This document shows positions 37,132 to 47,211 of a DNA stretch of 64,000 bases, one piece after another (position 1 is the first letter of the stretch; each line of letters starts with the position of its first letter). The DNA comes from Zoogloea sp. 1C4 (GTDB lineage: Bacteria > Pseudomonadota > Gammaproteobacteria > Burkholderiales > Rhodocyclaceae), in NCBI RefSeq assembly GCF_009469605.1, contig NZ_SSXU01000013.1, positions 51,459-115,458 of the forward strand, in the 5' to 3' direction. The position numbers were made by a program, and so were the translations under genes. The notes beneath the pieces were generated by a model. The model saw only the letters and a program-made list of their open reading frames with translations, did not search any database and had not been told where the DNA came from.

Positions 37132-37883
37132 AAGCCTTCACTGCCCTGCGCCGCGTGGCGCCGCTCATCCCGCCCCTGCTCCTGGCGCTGCCCCTGCCGG
37201 CGCTGGCCCAGGCCATGCCGGCCCTCACCACCGCGCCCGCCGGCGGTGGCGGCACCGAGTACAGCCTGTCGGTGCAGACCCTGCTGCTGCTCACCTCCCT
37301 GAGCTTCCTGCCGGCCATCGTGCTGATGATGACCAGCTTCACCCGGATCATCATCGTGATGTCGCTGCTGCGCCACGCGATGGGCACCCAGACCTCGCCC
37401 CCCAACCAGGTGATCGTCGGCCTGTCGCTGTTCCTCACCTTCTTCATCATGGCGCCGGTGGCCGACAAGGTTTACACCGAGGCCTGGCAGCCGCTATCGG
37501 AAAACCGCATCACCTTCAACGAAGCCCTCGACCGGGCCACCGTGCCGGTCAAGGCCTTCATGCTCAAGCAGATCCGCGAGCCCGACCTCAACCTCTTCTC
37601 CAAGCTCGCCAAGACGCCCCGCGTCGAGAAGGCCGAGGAGCTGCCGATGCGCGTGGTGATCCCCGCCTTCGTCACCTCCGAGCTCAAGACCGCCTTCCAG
37701 ATCGGCTTCATCGTGTTCATCCCCTTCCTCATCATCGACATGGTGGTCGCCTCGGTGCTGATGTCGATGGGGATGATGATGATGAGCCCGGCCATCGTCG
37801 CCCTGCCGTTCAAGATCATGCTCTTCGTGCTGGTGGATGGCTGGAACCTGCTGATCGGCTCGCTGGTGCAGAGCTTCGGATAG
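37128..37883 (+). CDS. fliP: Flagellar export gate protein FliP
   Basis: A 251-residue protein with a signal peptide ([12 protein letters not shown]) and four helices. Signature segments are [20 protein letters not shown], the FNEALDRA region and [20 protein letters not shown]. FliP forms the core of the export gate with FliQ and FliR. The ATG overlaps the fliO TGA. Confidence 0.96.
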   Translation: MKAFTALRRVAPLIPPLLLALPLPALAQAMPALTTAPAGGGGTEYSLSVQTLLLLTSLSFLPAIVLMMTSFTRIIIVMSLLRHAMGTQTSPPNQVIVGLSLFLTFFIMAPVADKVYTEAWQPLSENRITFNEALDRATVPVKAFMLKQIREPDLNLFSKLAKTPRVEKAEELPMRVVIPAFVTSELKTAFQIGFIVFIPFLIIDMVVASVLMSMGMMMMSPAIVALPFKIMLFVLVDGWNLLIGSLVQSFG

Positions 37884-37902
37884 CCGCCGGAAGGATCCCG
37901 CC

Positions 37903-38172
37903 ATGACTCCCACCACCGTCATCGACCTCGGCCGCCAGGCCCTCGAACTCACCCTGCTCGTCTCCGCGCCGCTGTTCATCGCCGCGCTGGTCACCGGGCT
38001 GGTGGTGTCGATCTTCCAGGCCGCCACCCAGATCAACGAACAGACCCTGTCCTTCGTGCCCAAGCTCATCGCCACCTTCATCACCCTGGTGGTGGCCGGG
38101 CCGTGGATGATCACGATGATGACCGACTTCATCCGCCGCCTGTTCGAGAACATCCCCGCGATGATCGGGTAG
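37903..38172 (+). CDS. fliQ: Flagellar export gate protein FliQ
   Basis: An 89-residue protein of two membrane helices (ALELTLLVSAPLFIAALVTG and PKLIATFITLVVAGPWMITM) joined by the conserved loop FQAATQINEQTL. Size and order fit the family. Confidence 0.95.
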   Translation: MTPTTVIDLGRQALELTLLVSAPLFIAALVTGLVVSIFQAATQINEQTLSFVPKLIATFITLVVAGPWMITMMTDFIRRLFENIPAMIG

Positions 38173-38176
38173 CCCG

Positions 38177-38959
38177 ATGCTGTCGGTCACCAGCGCCCAG
38201 CTCGACGCCTGGCTCGCGATGCTCGCCTTCCCGCTCGCCCGCATCCTCGGGCTGGTGGGGATGGCGCCGGTGTTCTCCAACAACGGCATTCCGCGGCGGA
38301 TCAAGCTGATGGTGGGGCTGGCGATCACCATCGGCATCGTCCCGGCCCTGCCGCCGCCCCCGACGATCCCCCTCGGCTCGTGGGACGGCCTGCTCATCAT
38401 TGCGCTCGAAACCATGACCGGCGTGGCGATGGGCCTCGTGCTGCGGGTCGTGTTCGCCTCCCTCGACGTGATGGGCGAGATCGTCAGCCTGCAGATGGGC
38501 CTGTCCTTCGCCACCTTCTTCGACCCCGTGGCCGGTGGCCAGACCGGGGTCGTCGGCGAGTTCCTGATCCTCATGGCCACGCTCATCTTCCTCGCCCTCA
38601 ATGGCCACCTGCTGTTGGTCGACGCCCTCGCCCACAGCTTCGAGTGGATGCCGATCAGCGCCACCCCGCCCCACAAGGGCGGCTGGCTGCTGCTGGCGCG
38701 CTTTGGCGCCACGGTGTTCTCGGCCGGCCTGCTGATAGCCCTGCCGATCGTCACCGCGCTGCTCATCACCAACATCGCGCTGGGCATCCTGACCCGCGCC
38801 GCGCCGCAGCTCAACCTGTTCGCCATCGGCTTCCCGATCACCCTGACGGTGGGTTTCGGCGTGCTGATCCTGGCCCTCAATCACCTGGCCCCGCTGCTCC
38901 AGCACTTCTACGACGTCGGCTTCGGAACCATGGCCGACCTGGTCCGCGCCCTGCGCTGA
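38177..38959 (+). CDS. fliR: Flagellar export gate protein FliR
   Basis: A 260-residue membrane protein with about six helices and the family start PLARILGLVGMAPVFSNNGI followed by PRRIKLMVGLAITIGIVPAL. Completes the FliPQR gate. The PAS kinase gene begins 6 bp after the stop, so signalling genes are likely co-transcribed with the flagellar operon. Confidence 0.95.
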   Translation: MLSVTSAQLDAWLAMLAFPLARILGLVGMAPVFSNNGIPRRIKLMVGLAITIGIVPALPPPPTIPLGSWDGLLIIALETMTGVAMGLVLRVVFASLDVMGEIVSLQMGLSFATFFDPVAGGQTGVVGEFLILMATLIFLALNGHLLLVDALAHSFEWMPISATPPHKGGWLLLARFGATVFSAGLLIALPIVTALLITNIALGILTRAAPQLNLFAIGFPITLTVGFGVLILALNHLAPLLQHFYDVGFGTMADLVRALR

Positions 38960-38965
38960 AACCCC

Positions 38966-41068
38966 ATGCCACCGCCCGCCACACCACCCCTCGACCCCGC
39001 CCACGCCGGCTTCACCGCCCTCTTCCGCTTCCTGCCCGAAATGGTCGCCCTCGCCACCCTGGAAGACGACCGGCTCATCGACGTCAACGACAACTGGACC
39101 GCCGCCCTCGGTTACGCGCGCGAAGATAGCGTCGGCCACAGCTGCAGCGACCTGGGCATCTGGCACGACCCCGACGATCTGCACCAGATCCGCGCCGAAC
39201 TGCTGGCCGGCCACACTGTGGTGGACCGCCCGGTAGTCCTCCTCACCAAAGCCCGCACGCCCGTCGAAACCCTGCTCCGCGCCCGTACGCTGGACATCGA
39301 CGGGCAGACCTGCATCCTCGCGGTATGCCAGGACATCACCCCCCGGCGGCGCCTCGAGAAAGCCCGGCAGGAGGCCGCCGAAGCCCAGCGCATCTCCGAG
39401 GTGATGTTCTCGACCGCCTTTCACTCCAGCCCCGAGGCGATCACCCTCAGCCGCCTCCGCGACGGCAAGCTGCTGGCCGTCAATCCCGCCTTCGTCACCC
39501 TCACCGGCTGGGAGCGGGATACATCCCTCGGCACCACCGCCTACGCCCTCGGCCTGTGGCCTTACCCGGAAGAACGGGTCGCCATCGTCGAGCTGCTCCA
39601 GGAGCACGCCGTGCTGCGGGATTTCCAGTGCACCCTTGGCACCGCCGACGGCAGCCACCGGGATTGCCTGGTCAATGCCTCAACTGTCGACATCGCCGGC
39701 CAGACCTGCCTGATCTGCATCATCCGCGACGTGACCGACCAGAAGGCCGCCGTCGCCAACCTCCACGACAGCCAGAACAAGTTCTCCACCATCTTCAACT
39801 CGGCGCCCTTCGCCCTCGCCCTCACCCGCATCAGCGACCGCACCTACCTCGACGCCAACCCGGCCTGGGAGCGCCTGTTCGACTGCCCCCGCGACGAGAT
39901 CATCAACCGCACCAGCGGCGAGCTCGGCTGCTGGCTCGACCCCGCCGACTACGACGACCTCTACGGCTGCTTCGCCACCAGCGACGTGGTCGGGCAGCGG
40001 GAAGTCCGCCTGCGCCCCATCGGCCGTCCGGGCATCGCCAACTGCCTCGTCTCGGCCCGGCGACTGCGGGTTCGTGACGAGGACTGCGCCCTGTGGTCGA
40101 TGGTGGACATCTCCGAACTACGCCGCGTCCAGGCCCACATCGAGGATCTCAACCAGAGCCTCGAACTGCGCGTCGCCGAACGCACCGCCGAACTCACCAA
40201 AGCCCTCGGCATCCTGCATCAGACGCAGGAAGAGCTCGTCCGCAGCGAGAAGATGGCGGCCCTCGGCTCCCTGGTCGCCGGCATCGCCCACGAACTCAAC
40301 ACGCCCATCGGCAACAGCGTCACCGTCGCCTCGACCCTCGCCGCCCGCACCGACGACCTGATCACCGCCTACAGCACCGGCAAGCTGCGCCGCACCGATT
40401 TCGACCGCTTCACCCAGGGTACCCGGCAGGCCGTCGATCTGCTGATGCGCAGCCTGCTGCGGGCCGAGGAACTCGTGCGCAGCTTCAAGCAGGTGGCGGT
40501 GGATCAGACCAGCGAACAGCGCCGGCGCTTCGAGCTGAACGAAGTGCTGCGCGAGATGGCCATCACCATCAGCCCCATGTTCAAGCACGGGGATTTCACC
40601 CTCGACGTGCTCGAGACGGCGCCCTTCACCCTAGACAGCTACCCCGGCCCCCTCGGGCAGATCTTCACCAACCTCGTCACCAACGCCCTGCTTCACGCCT
40701 TCGAAGGTCTCCCCCGGGGAAGCATCACGGTCGCCCCGCGGGTGATGGACGAAGACAGCGTCCAGATTGAGTTTGCCGACGACGGCCGTGGCATCCCGCT
40801 CGCCGACCAGCGACGCATCTTCGACCCCTTCTTCACCACCCGCCTCGGGCGCGGTGGAACCGGTCTCGGATTGCATATCGTCTACAATCTGGTCACCCAG
40901 GTGCTGGGGGGGCGCATCACCGTGCACAGCTCGCCCGGCAACGGAACACGTTTTGTCCTCGCCCTGCCGCGCACGGCGCCCACCCGCGGCGAGGGTCAGA
41001 CTGCCGCCGACGCAGCCGCAAGCCCCGGCCCGGGACTCAACTTCGACGACCTCGGGCCGATAATCTGA
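38966..41068 (+). CDS. Soluble PAS-domain sensor histidine kinase
   Basis: A 700-residue kinase without membrane helices. Three PAS domains (about 15-130, 145-260, 265-390) are followed by a short coiled coil, a HisKA box with His442 (EKMAALGSLVAGIAHELNTP) and an ATPase domain (NLVTNALLHAF, DDGRGIPLADQRRIFDPFFT, GTGLGLHIVYNLV). HAMP and receiver domains are absent. It begins 6 bp after fliR and is followed 38 bp later by an HD-GYP response regulator, its likely partner. Signal unknown. Confidence 0.88.
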   Translation: MPPPATPPLDPAHAGFTALFRFLPEMVALATLEDDRLIDVNDNWTAALGYAREDSVGHSCSDLGIWHDPDDLHQIRAELLAGHTVVDRPVVLLTKARTPVETLLRARTLDIDGQTCILAVCQDITPRRRLEKARQEAAEAQRISEVMFSTAFHSSPEAITLSRLRDGKLLAVNPAFVTLTGWERDTSLGTTAYALGLWPYPEERVAIVELLQEHAVLRDFQCTLGTADGSHRDCLVNASTVDIAGQTCLICIIRDVTDQKAAVANLHDSQNKFSTIFNSAPFALALTRISDRTYLDANPAWERLFDCPRDEIINRTSGELGCWLDPADYDDLYGCFATSDVVGQREVRLRPIGRPGIANCLVSARRLRVRDEDCALWSMVDISELRRVQAHIEDLNQSLELRVAERTAELTKALGILHQTQEELVRSEKMAALGSLVAGIAHELNTPIGNSVTVASTLAARTDDLITAYSTGKLRRTDFDRFTQGTRQAVDLLMRSLLRAEELVRSFKQVAVDQTSEQRRRFELNEVLREMAITISPMFKHGDFTLDVLETAPFTLDSYPGPLGQIFTNLVTNALLHAFEGLPRGSITVAPRVMDEDSVQIEFADDGRGIPLADQRRIFDPFFTTRLGRGGTGLGLHIVYNLVTQVLGGRITVHSSPGNGTRFVLALPRTAPTRGEGQTAADAAASPGPGLNFDDLGPII

Positions 41069-41106
41069 CGCTGGCCGCCGGGAGCGGCGGCCTACCGGGA
41101 GAACTC

Positions 41107-42147
41107 ATGGCCATTGCCATCGTCGATGACACGCCGCTCAATCTCACACTGATCCAGGCCCTCGTCCGCAAGCTCACGCCACCGGGCACCGAGATCGTCA
41201 CCTTCAGCTCGCCGCTGGAAGGTCTCCAGTGGTGCGGCAGCCACGAGCCCGACCTGGTCATCGTCGACTACATGATGCCGGACCTCAACGGCATCGAGTT
41301 CATCGAGACCGTCCGCAAGCTCTACCCGGCCGACACCGTCCCGATCCTGATGGTCACCGCGGCCCACGAGAAGGAAGTGCGCTACGAAAGCCTCGCGGCC
41401 GGCGCCAACGACTTCCTCACCAAGCCCATCGACCGCCACGAGTTCGACCCCCGGGTGCGCACCATGTTGTCGCTGCGTGCCAGCCACCAGCGCATGCGCA
41501 CCTGGAACGACGACCTGCAGGCCGCCGTGATCCTGAAAACCGCCGAGATCGTCACCCGCGAACAGGAAACCATCACCCGCCTGGCCCGCGCCGCCGAGTT
41601 CCGCGACCCGGAAACCGGCGCCCACATCCTGCGCATGGCCCACTACTCGCAGATCATCGCCCGCGATCTGGGGCTCGATGCCGAAACCTGCGAACGCATC
41701 CTCACCGCCGCCCCGATGCACGACATCGGCAAGGTGGGCACCCCCGACAACATCCTGCTCAAGCCCGGCCGGCTCACCCCCGAAGAGATGGTGATCATGC
41801 GCCAGCACCCGCGCATCGGCCACGACATCCTCAAGGGCTCGTCGTCACCGATGATCCAGATGGCCGCCGAGATCGCCCTCACCCACCACGAGAAATACGA
41901 CGGCAGCGGCTACCCCGACGGGCTCTCCGGCGACGCCATCCCGCTGGTCGGCCGCATCGTCGCCGTGGCCGATGTCTTCGACGCACTCACCTCGCCGCGT
42001 CCCTACAAGCCGGCCTGGGAGCTGGACACCGCCTTCAACTTCATCCGCGAAGGCCGCGGCAGCCACTTCGACCCGGCCTGCGTCGACAGCTTCCTGGACC
42101 TGATCCCGGAAGTACTGGAAATCCGCGAGCGGTTCAAAGACGAATGA
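41107..42147 (+). CDS. RpfG-like response regulator with HD-GYP phosphodiesterase domain
   Basis: A 346-residue protein. The receiver (1-125) has the phosphorylated Asp in LVIVDYMMPDLNG. The HD-GYP domain (about 155-330) has HDIGKVGTPDNILLKPG and HHEKYDGSGYPDGLSG, complete for cyclic-di-GMP hydrolysis, with normal spacing. Lies between two kinase genes and overlaps the second by ATGA. Lowering cyclic-di-GMP would favour motility, in line with its place behind fliR. Confidence 0.92.
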   Translation: MAIAIVDDTPLNLTLIQALVRKLTPPGTEIVTFSSPLEGLQWCGSHEPDLVIVDYMMPDLNGIEFIETVRKLYPADTVPILMVTAAHEKEVRYESLAAGANDFLTKPIDRHEFDPRVRTMLSLRASHQRMRTWNDDLQAAVILKTAEIVTREQETITRLARAAEFRDPETGAHILRMAHYSQIIARDLGLDAETCERILTAAPMHDIGKVGTPDNILLKPGRLTPEEMVIMRQHPRIGHDILKGSSSPMIQMAAEIALTHHEKYDGSGYPDGLSGDAIPLVGRIVAVADVFDALTSPRPYKPAWELDTAFNFIREGRGSHFDPACVDSFLDLIPEVLEIRERFKDE

Positions 42148-45100
42148 AAGACGCCCTCCACCGCCTGGCGCAAGGCGCTGGGCTGCACACCCTCGGACAG
42201 CAGCTCACTGCCCTGTTCGCCCTCCTGCTCACGCTGTCCCTTGGCGCCTACGCGATCTACCTGGGCAACGAGCAGGTCGAATTCATCGAGCGGCTCGAAC
42301 GCCAGCACGCTGACGAACTGACCCACGCCCTCGCCTCGGCTCTCGAACCCCACCTGGCCAGCGGCAACATCGCCAGCGCCACCGGCCACCTGCTCAAACT
42401 CGAATACAACCCCCACATCCGCCGCGCCACGGTCACCGACCGTCAAGGCGTGCCGCTCACCAGCGTCGGCCGGAGCGCAGGCGGTGCGCCGATCGCCGTC
42501 GAGCCCATCGAAGGCGTCCCCGTCCTCGTCCCGGACAGCGCCCGCCGGGCCTCCCAGGGGAATACCGGCAACGGCTCCACGCACTTCGTCGCCTGGGCCG
42601 GCATTGGTGCGGCAGCCCCCCTCGGCTGGCTGCGCATCGAGGTCGCCCCGGCGGCCGGCGACAACCTCCAGCACATCATCATCGACAGCCTGATCGCCGC
42701 GATCGTCACCCTCGTCGTCGGCACCCTCGTCATCCGCCAGTTCCTGCGCCCGCCCCTGCGCAGCCTCGCCCGCGCCACCCGCTTTGCCGAAACCCTCGAG
42801 ACGAGCCACGGCAAGACCCTCGACGAAGACAGCCCGATCGCCGAGCTGCGCCAGCTGGTGGACGCCCTCAACCAGACCTCCGTACGCCTGCACGAAGGCC
42901 AGTCGGCCCTGGCCGCCAGCGAATCGCGCAACCGGGCCATCACCGAAGCCTCCCTCGACAGCATCGTCACCATCGGCGAAGACGGCCTCATCCTCGAATA
43001 CAACCCGGCCGCCGAGCGCACCTTCGGCATTCCTGCCCACGAGGCCATCGGGCAGCGCGCCGTGGCCCTGCTCTTCCCCGAGCGTGTCCGCGACGCCCAG
43101 ACCCAGGCCCTCCTCGACCTGCTGGCCGACACCCAGGCCGACACCCAGGCCGGCACCCTCGCCCAGCGTACCGAGGCCATCGCCGTCCGGCACACCGGCA
43201 GCGGCCCGGTCGAATTCCCCGCCGAGGTCGCCCTGGTCGCCGTCCACAGCGCCGGTCGCCGGCTGATCACCGCCTACGTGCGCGACATCGGCGAGCGCAA
43301 GGCCGCCGAAGCCGCCATGCGTCAGGCCAGGGACGTCGCCGAGGCCACCAGCCGCTCCAAGAGCGACTTCCTCGCCAACATGAGCCACGAGATCCGCACG
43401 CCGATGAACGCCATCATCGGCATGACCGAGCTCACCCTCGACACGCCCCTCGACAACGAGCAGCGGGAATACCTCAGCCTCGTCAAGACCTCCGCCAACT
43501 CCCTGCTCGGCATCATCAACGACATCCTCGACTTCTCGAAGATCGAGGCCGGCAAGCTCGATTTCGAGCACATCGACTTCAGCCTGCGCGACTGCGTCGC
43601 CCTCGCCGTGCGCACCCTCCAGCAGCGGGCCGACGAGAAGAACCTGCGCATCACCGCCCAGGTGGCCCCGACGGTGCCCGACAACCTGATCGGCGATCCC
43701 CATCGCCTGCGTCAGGTACTGATCAACCTCATCTCCAACGGCATCAAGTTCACCGAGCACGGCGAAGTTCGCCTCCTGGTCGAACCGGGCACCGAAGCCG
43801 GCAACGGCGACCCGGGCAAGGTCGAGCTCGCCTTCAACGTGCACGACACCGGGGTCGGCATCCCGCCAGAAAAACAGAGCCTGATCTTCGAAGCCTTCTC
43901 CCAGGCCGACTCCTCCACCACCCGCCGCTACGGCGGCACCGGGCTGGGGCTCACCATCAGCGCCCAGCTCGTCCGGGCCATGGGCGGGCGGATCGGCGTC
44001 ACCAGCACTCCGGGCGAAGGCAGCACCTTCCGCTTCACCGCCCGCTTCGAAGCCGGCCACGCCACGCCGGTGCTGGACGAACAAGCCCACCTCGAAGGCC
44101 TGCCGGTTCTCGTCGCGGTGGACAGCAGCACCGAACGGGCAACCCTCGTCGAGCTGCTTGGCCAGTGGCGGATGAAGCCCGTCACCGTATCCGACGCCAG
44201 CGGCGCCCTGCGCGAACAGGCCCGCGCCACCGCCGAGAACAAACCCTTCAAGGTGGTGCTGATCAGCACCCAGCTCCCGGACATCGAAGGCTTCGACCTA
44301 GCCGAAGCCATCCTCTCCGCCGCCGCGCCGCCCCCGTGCATCGTCATGCTGGCCGGCGAAGGCCGCCGGGGCGACGGCGCCCGCTGCCGCGAGATGGGCA
44401 TCTCCGCCTACCTGCCGATGCCGATCATGGCGTCCGACCTCCTCAACGCCATCCTGCTGTCGGTGGAGCCGATCGACGACAACACCGGCAACAGCAGCAG
44501 CGCCGACCGCTCGCCCCTCATCACCCGCCACAGCCTGCGCGAGCAGAAGCGCCAGCTGCGCATCCTGCTGGCCGAAGACAACGTGGTGAATCAGACCCTC
44601 GCCCTGCGCCTGCTGGGCAAGCTCGGCCATCAGGCCGACGTGGCCAACAACGGCAAGGAAGCGCTGGAGCTCCACGCCCGCAACCGCTACGACCTGGTGC
44701 TGATGGACGTGCAGATGCCCATCATGGGCGGATTCGACGCGACCGCGCAGATACGCCAACGCGAAGCCGCCGGCGCCACCCACACCCCCATCGTGGCGAT
44801 GACCGCCCACGCCATGAAGGGCGACCGGGAGCGCTGCCTCGCCGCCGGCATGGACGGCTACCTCTCCAAGCCGGTGCACGCCCCGGACCTGGTCGAGGTG
44901 CTCATCCAGCACACCGGACGGGGCGACCCGGCGCCGCCGCCGCCCAGCGAACCCACCAGCATCAGCGGCCCGGTGTTCGAACGTCAGAAAGTGCTGTTCA
45001 ACCTCGGCGGTGACGAAGAACTGCTGGAACAGCTCATCGGGATGTTCATCGAGGACGAGCCTCGGTTGTTTGCCGACATTGAGGCCGCGGTGGTCGAGGG

Positions 45101-45296
45101 CGACGCGGAAGCCCTGCACAACGCGGCCCACGCCCTCAAGGGTGCGGTGTCAAACTTCTGTGCCGGCCGGGCCCAGACAGGGGCCGCACAGCTCGAACGC
45201 ATCGGCCGCGAAAAGCGCATGGCCGACGCACCCCAGGCCCTCGAAGCCCTGCGCGCCGAGCTTGCTGCCCTGCGCGAAGCCTTCGCCGCCGCCTGA
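42144..45296 (+). CDS. Hybrid sensor histidine kinase with two receivers and an HPt domain
   Basis: A 1050-residue membrane kinase. Order: helix (about 18-40), periplasmic sensor, helix (about 175-195), HAMP, PAS (about 265-385), HisKA with His415 (SNMSHEIRTPMNAIIGM), ATPase domain, receiver 1 (about 650-775), receiver 2 (about 805-930) with Asp855 (LVLMDVQMPIMGG) and HPt with His996 (AHALKGAVSNF). Receiver 1 has lost its aspartate: the site reads VVLISTQLPD, with Ser708. ATG 42144 overlaps the previous TGA. This architecture resembles BarA/TodS-type relay kinases; the output protein is not encoded alongside unless it is the HD-GYP regulator. Confidence 0.9.
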   Translation: MKDALHRLAQGAGLHTLGQQLTALFALLLTLSLGAYAIYLGNEQVEFIERLERQHADELTHALASALEPHLASGNIASATGHLLKLEYNPHIRRATVTDRQGVPLTSVGRSAGGAPIAVEPIEGVPVLVPDSARRASQGNTGNGSTHFVAWAGIGAAAPLGWLRIEVAPAAGDNLQHIIIDSLIAAIVTLVVGTLVIRQFLRPPLRSLARATRFAETLETSHGKTLDEDSPIAELRQLVDALNQTSVRLHEGQSALAASESRNRAITEASLDSIVTIGEDGLILEYNPAAERTFGIPAHEAIGQRAVALLFPERVRDAQTQALLDLLADTQADTQAGTLAQRTEAIAVRHTGSGPVEFPAEVALVAVHSAGRRLITAYVRDIGERKAAEAAMRQARDVAEATSRSKSDFLANMSHEIRTPMNAIIGMTELTLDTPLDNEQREYLSLVKTSANSLLGIINDILDFSKIEAGKLDFEHIDFSLRDCVALAVRTLQQRADEKNLRITAQVAPTVPDNLIGDPHRLRQVLINLISNGIKFTEHGEVRLLVEPGTEAGNGDPGKVELAFNVHDTGVGIPPEKQSLIFEAFSQADSSTTRRYGGTGLGLTISAQLVRAMGGRIGVTSTPGEGSTFRFTARFEAGHATPVLDEQAHLEGLPVLVAVDSSTERATLVELLGQWRMKPVTVSDASGALREQARATAENKPFKVVLISTQLPDIEGFDLAEAILSAAAPPPCIVMLAGEGRRGDGARCREMGISAYLPMPIMASDLLNAILLSVEPIDDNTGNSSSADRSPLITRHSLREQKRQLRILLAEDNVVNQTLALRLLGKLGHQADVANNGKEALELHARNRYDLVLMDVQMPIMGGFDATAQIRQREAAGATHTPIVAMTAHAMKGDRERCLAAGMDGYLSKPVHAPDLVEVLIQHTGRGDPAPPPPSEPTSISGPVFERQKVLFNLGGDEELLEQLIGMFIEDEPRLFADIEAAVVEGDAEALHNAAHALKGAVSNFCAGRAQTGAAQLERIGREKRMADAPQALEALRAELAALREAFAAA

Positions 45297-45321
45297 GCCC
45301 CCGGCCGGGGGCCGGTGCGGG

Positions 45322-45708
45322 TCAGGACTTGGCCTGGATCAACTCCACCTTGTAACCGTCCGGGTCTTCCACAAAGGCGATCACCGTCGTCCCGTGCTTC
45401 ATCGGGCCGGCTTCGCGCACCACCTTGCCACCGCGGGCCTTGATCGCCGCGCAGGCCGCGTAGGCATCCGGCACCGCCAGTGCGATGTGGCCGTAAGCCG
45501 TGCCCAGCTCGTAGGACTCGACGCCCCAGTTGTGGGTAAGCTCCAGCACCGCCCCTTCCGATTCATCCTGATAGCCCACGAAGGCCAGCGTGAACTTGCC
45601 CTCCGGGTAATCGTTGCGGCGCAGGAGGCGCATGCCGAGCACTTCGGTGTAAAAGGCGATGGAACGGTCGAGGTCCACGACGCGAAGCATGGTGTGCAGA
45701 AGACGCAT
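45322..45708 (-). CDS. gloA: Lactoylglutathione lyase (glyoxalase I)
   Basis: A 128-residue enzyme turning the methylglyoxal-glutathione adduct into lactoylglutathione. Two beta-alpha-beta-beta-beta modules: [20 protein letters not shown] and [20 protein letters not shown]. Metal ligands expected are His5, Glu56 region, His74 and Glu122 ([11 protein letters not shown]). It is the last gene of the block led by glyQ. Confidence 0.94.
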   Translation of the reverse strand: MRLLHTMLRVVDLDRSIAFYTEVLGMRLLRRNDYPEGKFTLAFVGYQDESEGAVLELTHNWGVESYELGTAYGHIALAVPDAYAACAAIKARGGKVVREAGPMKHGTTVIAFVEDPDGYKVELIQAKS

Positions 45709-45725
45709 GGTTGTTTTCCTGAGAG

Positions 45726-46448
45726 TCAGAGGGAAGGAAGACTCGCCGCCACCTGGCGCAGGGCCTTGCGGGCAGCGACGTGATCGGGATAGATGGACTC
45801 AACCACGGACCAGAAACGCGGCGAGTGGTTCATCTCGACAAGATGCGCCACCTCGTGGGCCACCACGTAATCGATCAGGCCCAGGGGCAGATGGATGAGC
45901 CGCCAGTGCAGGCGGATGCCGCTGCGGCTGCTGCAACTGCCCCAGCGCGTGCGGGCATTGGAGAGCGCCACCGGCGGCACCGGGCGCCCAAGCCGCAGGC
46001 AGAACTCCTCGACCCGGTTTTTGAACAAATCGAGGCCTCTTTGTTGCAATTCCCGCAACAATAGCCGGCGGGCATCGCCGCCGCTACGCAGGGCCAGCTC
46101 CAGCACCCGCTCCGGGCCGATCTCGTGCCACAGCACCCGGTTGTTTCCGCGCCCGATGGAGATCCGCCAGGCCTCGCCAAGAAAGGGCACGGCCGCGCCA
46201 TCGACGGCCTCGAAGGCCGGACGGGCCTCGGGCTGCGGACGGTTGTGGAGTTTTTCGACGACCCACGCGGCGTGGCTGCGGATGAAGACCTCGGCCTCGC
46301 GCAGACCCACCCGGAGCGGCACGCCCACGGTGAGCCCCCGGTGATCGATGCGCAGCCCCAGCGTCTTGCGGACGCTGCGCCGCAGGGTGTAGGCAACGCG
46401 CACCCCGTCGAGAAGGATCTCGCGGGATTCGACGGCCGGCGCGGTCAC
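45726..46448 (-). CDS. YgjP-like zinc metallopeptidase
   Basis: A 240-residue protein of the YgjP/WLM (DUF45) family. Zinc motif [16 protein letters not shown] near residue 200, preceded by the family signature [20 protein letters not shown]. Substrate is unknown. Its start overlaps the plsC stop by ATGA, as in related genomes. Confidence 0.88.
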   Translation of the reverse strand: MTAPAVESREILLDGVRVAYTLRRSVRKTLGLRIDHRGLTVGVPLRVGLREAEVFIRSHAAWVVEKLHNRPQPEARPAFEAVDGAAVPFLGEAWRISIGRGNNRVLWHEIGPERVLELALRSGGDARRLLLRELQQRGLDLFKNRVEEFCLRLGRPVPPVALSNARTRWGSCSSRSGIRLHWRLIHLPLGLIDYVVAHEVAHLVEMNHSPRFWSVVESIYPDHVAARKALRQVAASLPSL

Positions 46449-47197
46449 GCCTTGGCCGGCTCCTGACGCTTGCCGGCGTGGCGGTAGTGGGACGGGAACA
46501 GCCGGCGCATCTCGGCCTCGATCCAGGCTTCGGCCTTGGCGTTGATCTCGTCCACCGTCAGCCCGTGGGTGTCGATGGCCGGGCCGACGCTCACCACCAC
46601 TTCGCCAGGACGCTTGAAGAAGGCGTTGCGCGGCCAGAACTCGCCGGCGTTATGGGCCACGGGCACCACCGGGGTGCCGGTGGCGCGCGCGAGCCAGGCG
46701 CCGCCCGGCTTGTAGCGCTTGGTGGTGCCGGGCGCCACCCGGGTGCCCTCCGGGAAGACGGTGACCCAGAAGCCCTGGTTGAGGCGGTCGCTCCCCTGCT
46801 CGACCACCTGGTTGAGGGCGTCCTTGCCGGCAGCCCGGTCGATGGCGATCATCGGCATCTGGGAGATCCCCCAGCCGAAGAACGGCACCTTGTGGAGCTC
46901 GCGCTTCATCACGAAGACCATCGGCGGAAAGACATCCTGCAGCATGATGGTTTCCCAGGCGGACATGTGCTTGGAGAGCACGATGGCCGGCCCGGCCGGG
47001 ATGTTGGCGGCGCCTTCGAGCCGGTACGGAATGCCCAGCACGTGCTTGATGACCCAGATCATGATCCGCGCCCAGCCCCGGATGAGCTTGTGGCGCGTCT
47101 GCGGGCGGAACGGGAAAGTCGCCATGCCGATGAGGGCGTAGAGCGGCGTGAAGATGCCCAGGGCGAGCATGAACAACAGGTTGCGGATCAGGACCAC
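46445..47197 (-). CDS. plsC: 1-acyl-sn-glycerol-3-phosphate acyltransferase
   Basis: A 250-residue membrane-associated enzyme that makes phosphatidic acid. The active site reads SKHMSAWET, i.e. HX4E in place of the usual HX4D, a change seen in betaproteobacterial PlsC. FPEGTRVAPG and a proline-rich VVPVAHNAGE follow. I infer a GTG start at 47197 (VVLIRNLLFML), 15 bp after the gmhB stop, since the open frame further up belongs to the shadow of gmhB. Confidence 0.88.
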   Translation of the reverse strand: MVLIRNLLFMLALGIFTPLYALIGMATFPFRPQTRHKLIRGWARIMIWVIKHVLGIPYRLEGAANIPAGPAIVLSKHMSAWETIMLQDVFPPMVFVMKRELHKVPFFGWGISQMPMIAIDRAAGKDALNQVVEQGSDRLNQGFWVTVFPEGTRVAPGTTKRYKPGGAWLARATGTPVVPVAHNAGEFWPRNAFFKRPGEVVVSVGPAIDTHGLTVDEINAKAEAWIEAEMRRLFPSHYRHAGKRQEPAKA

Positions 47198-47211
47198 GGA
47201 GGGGTTTCCAG

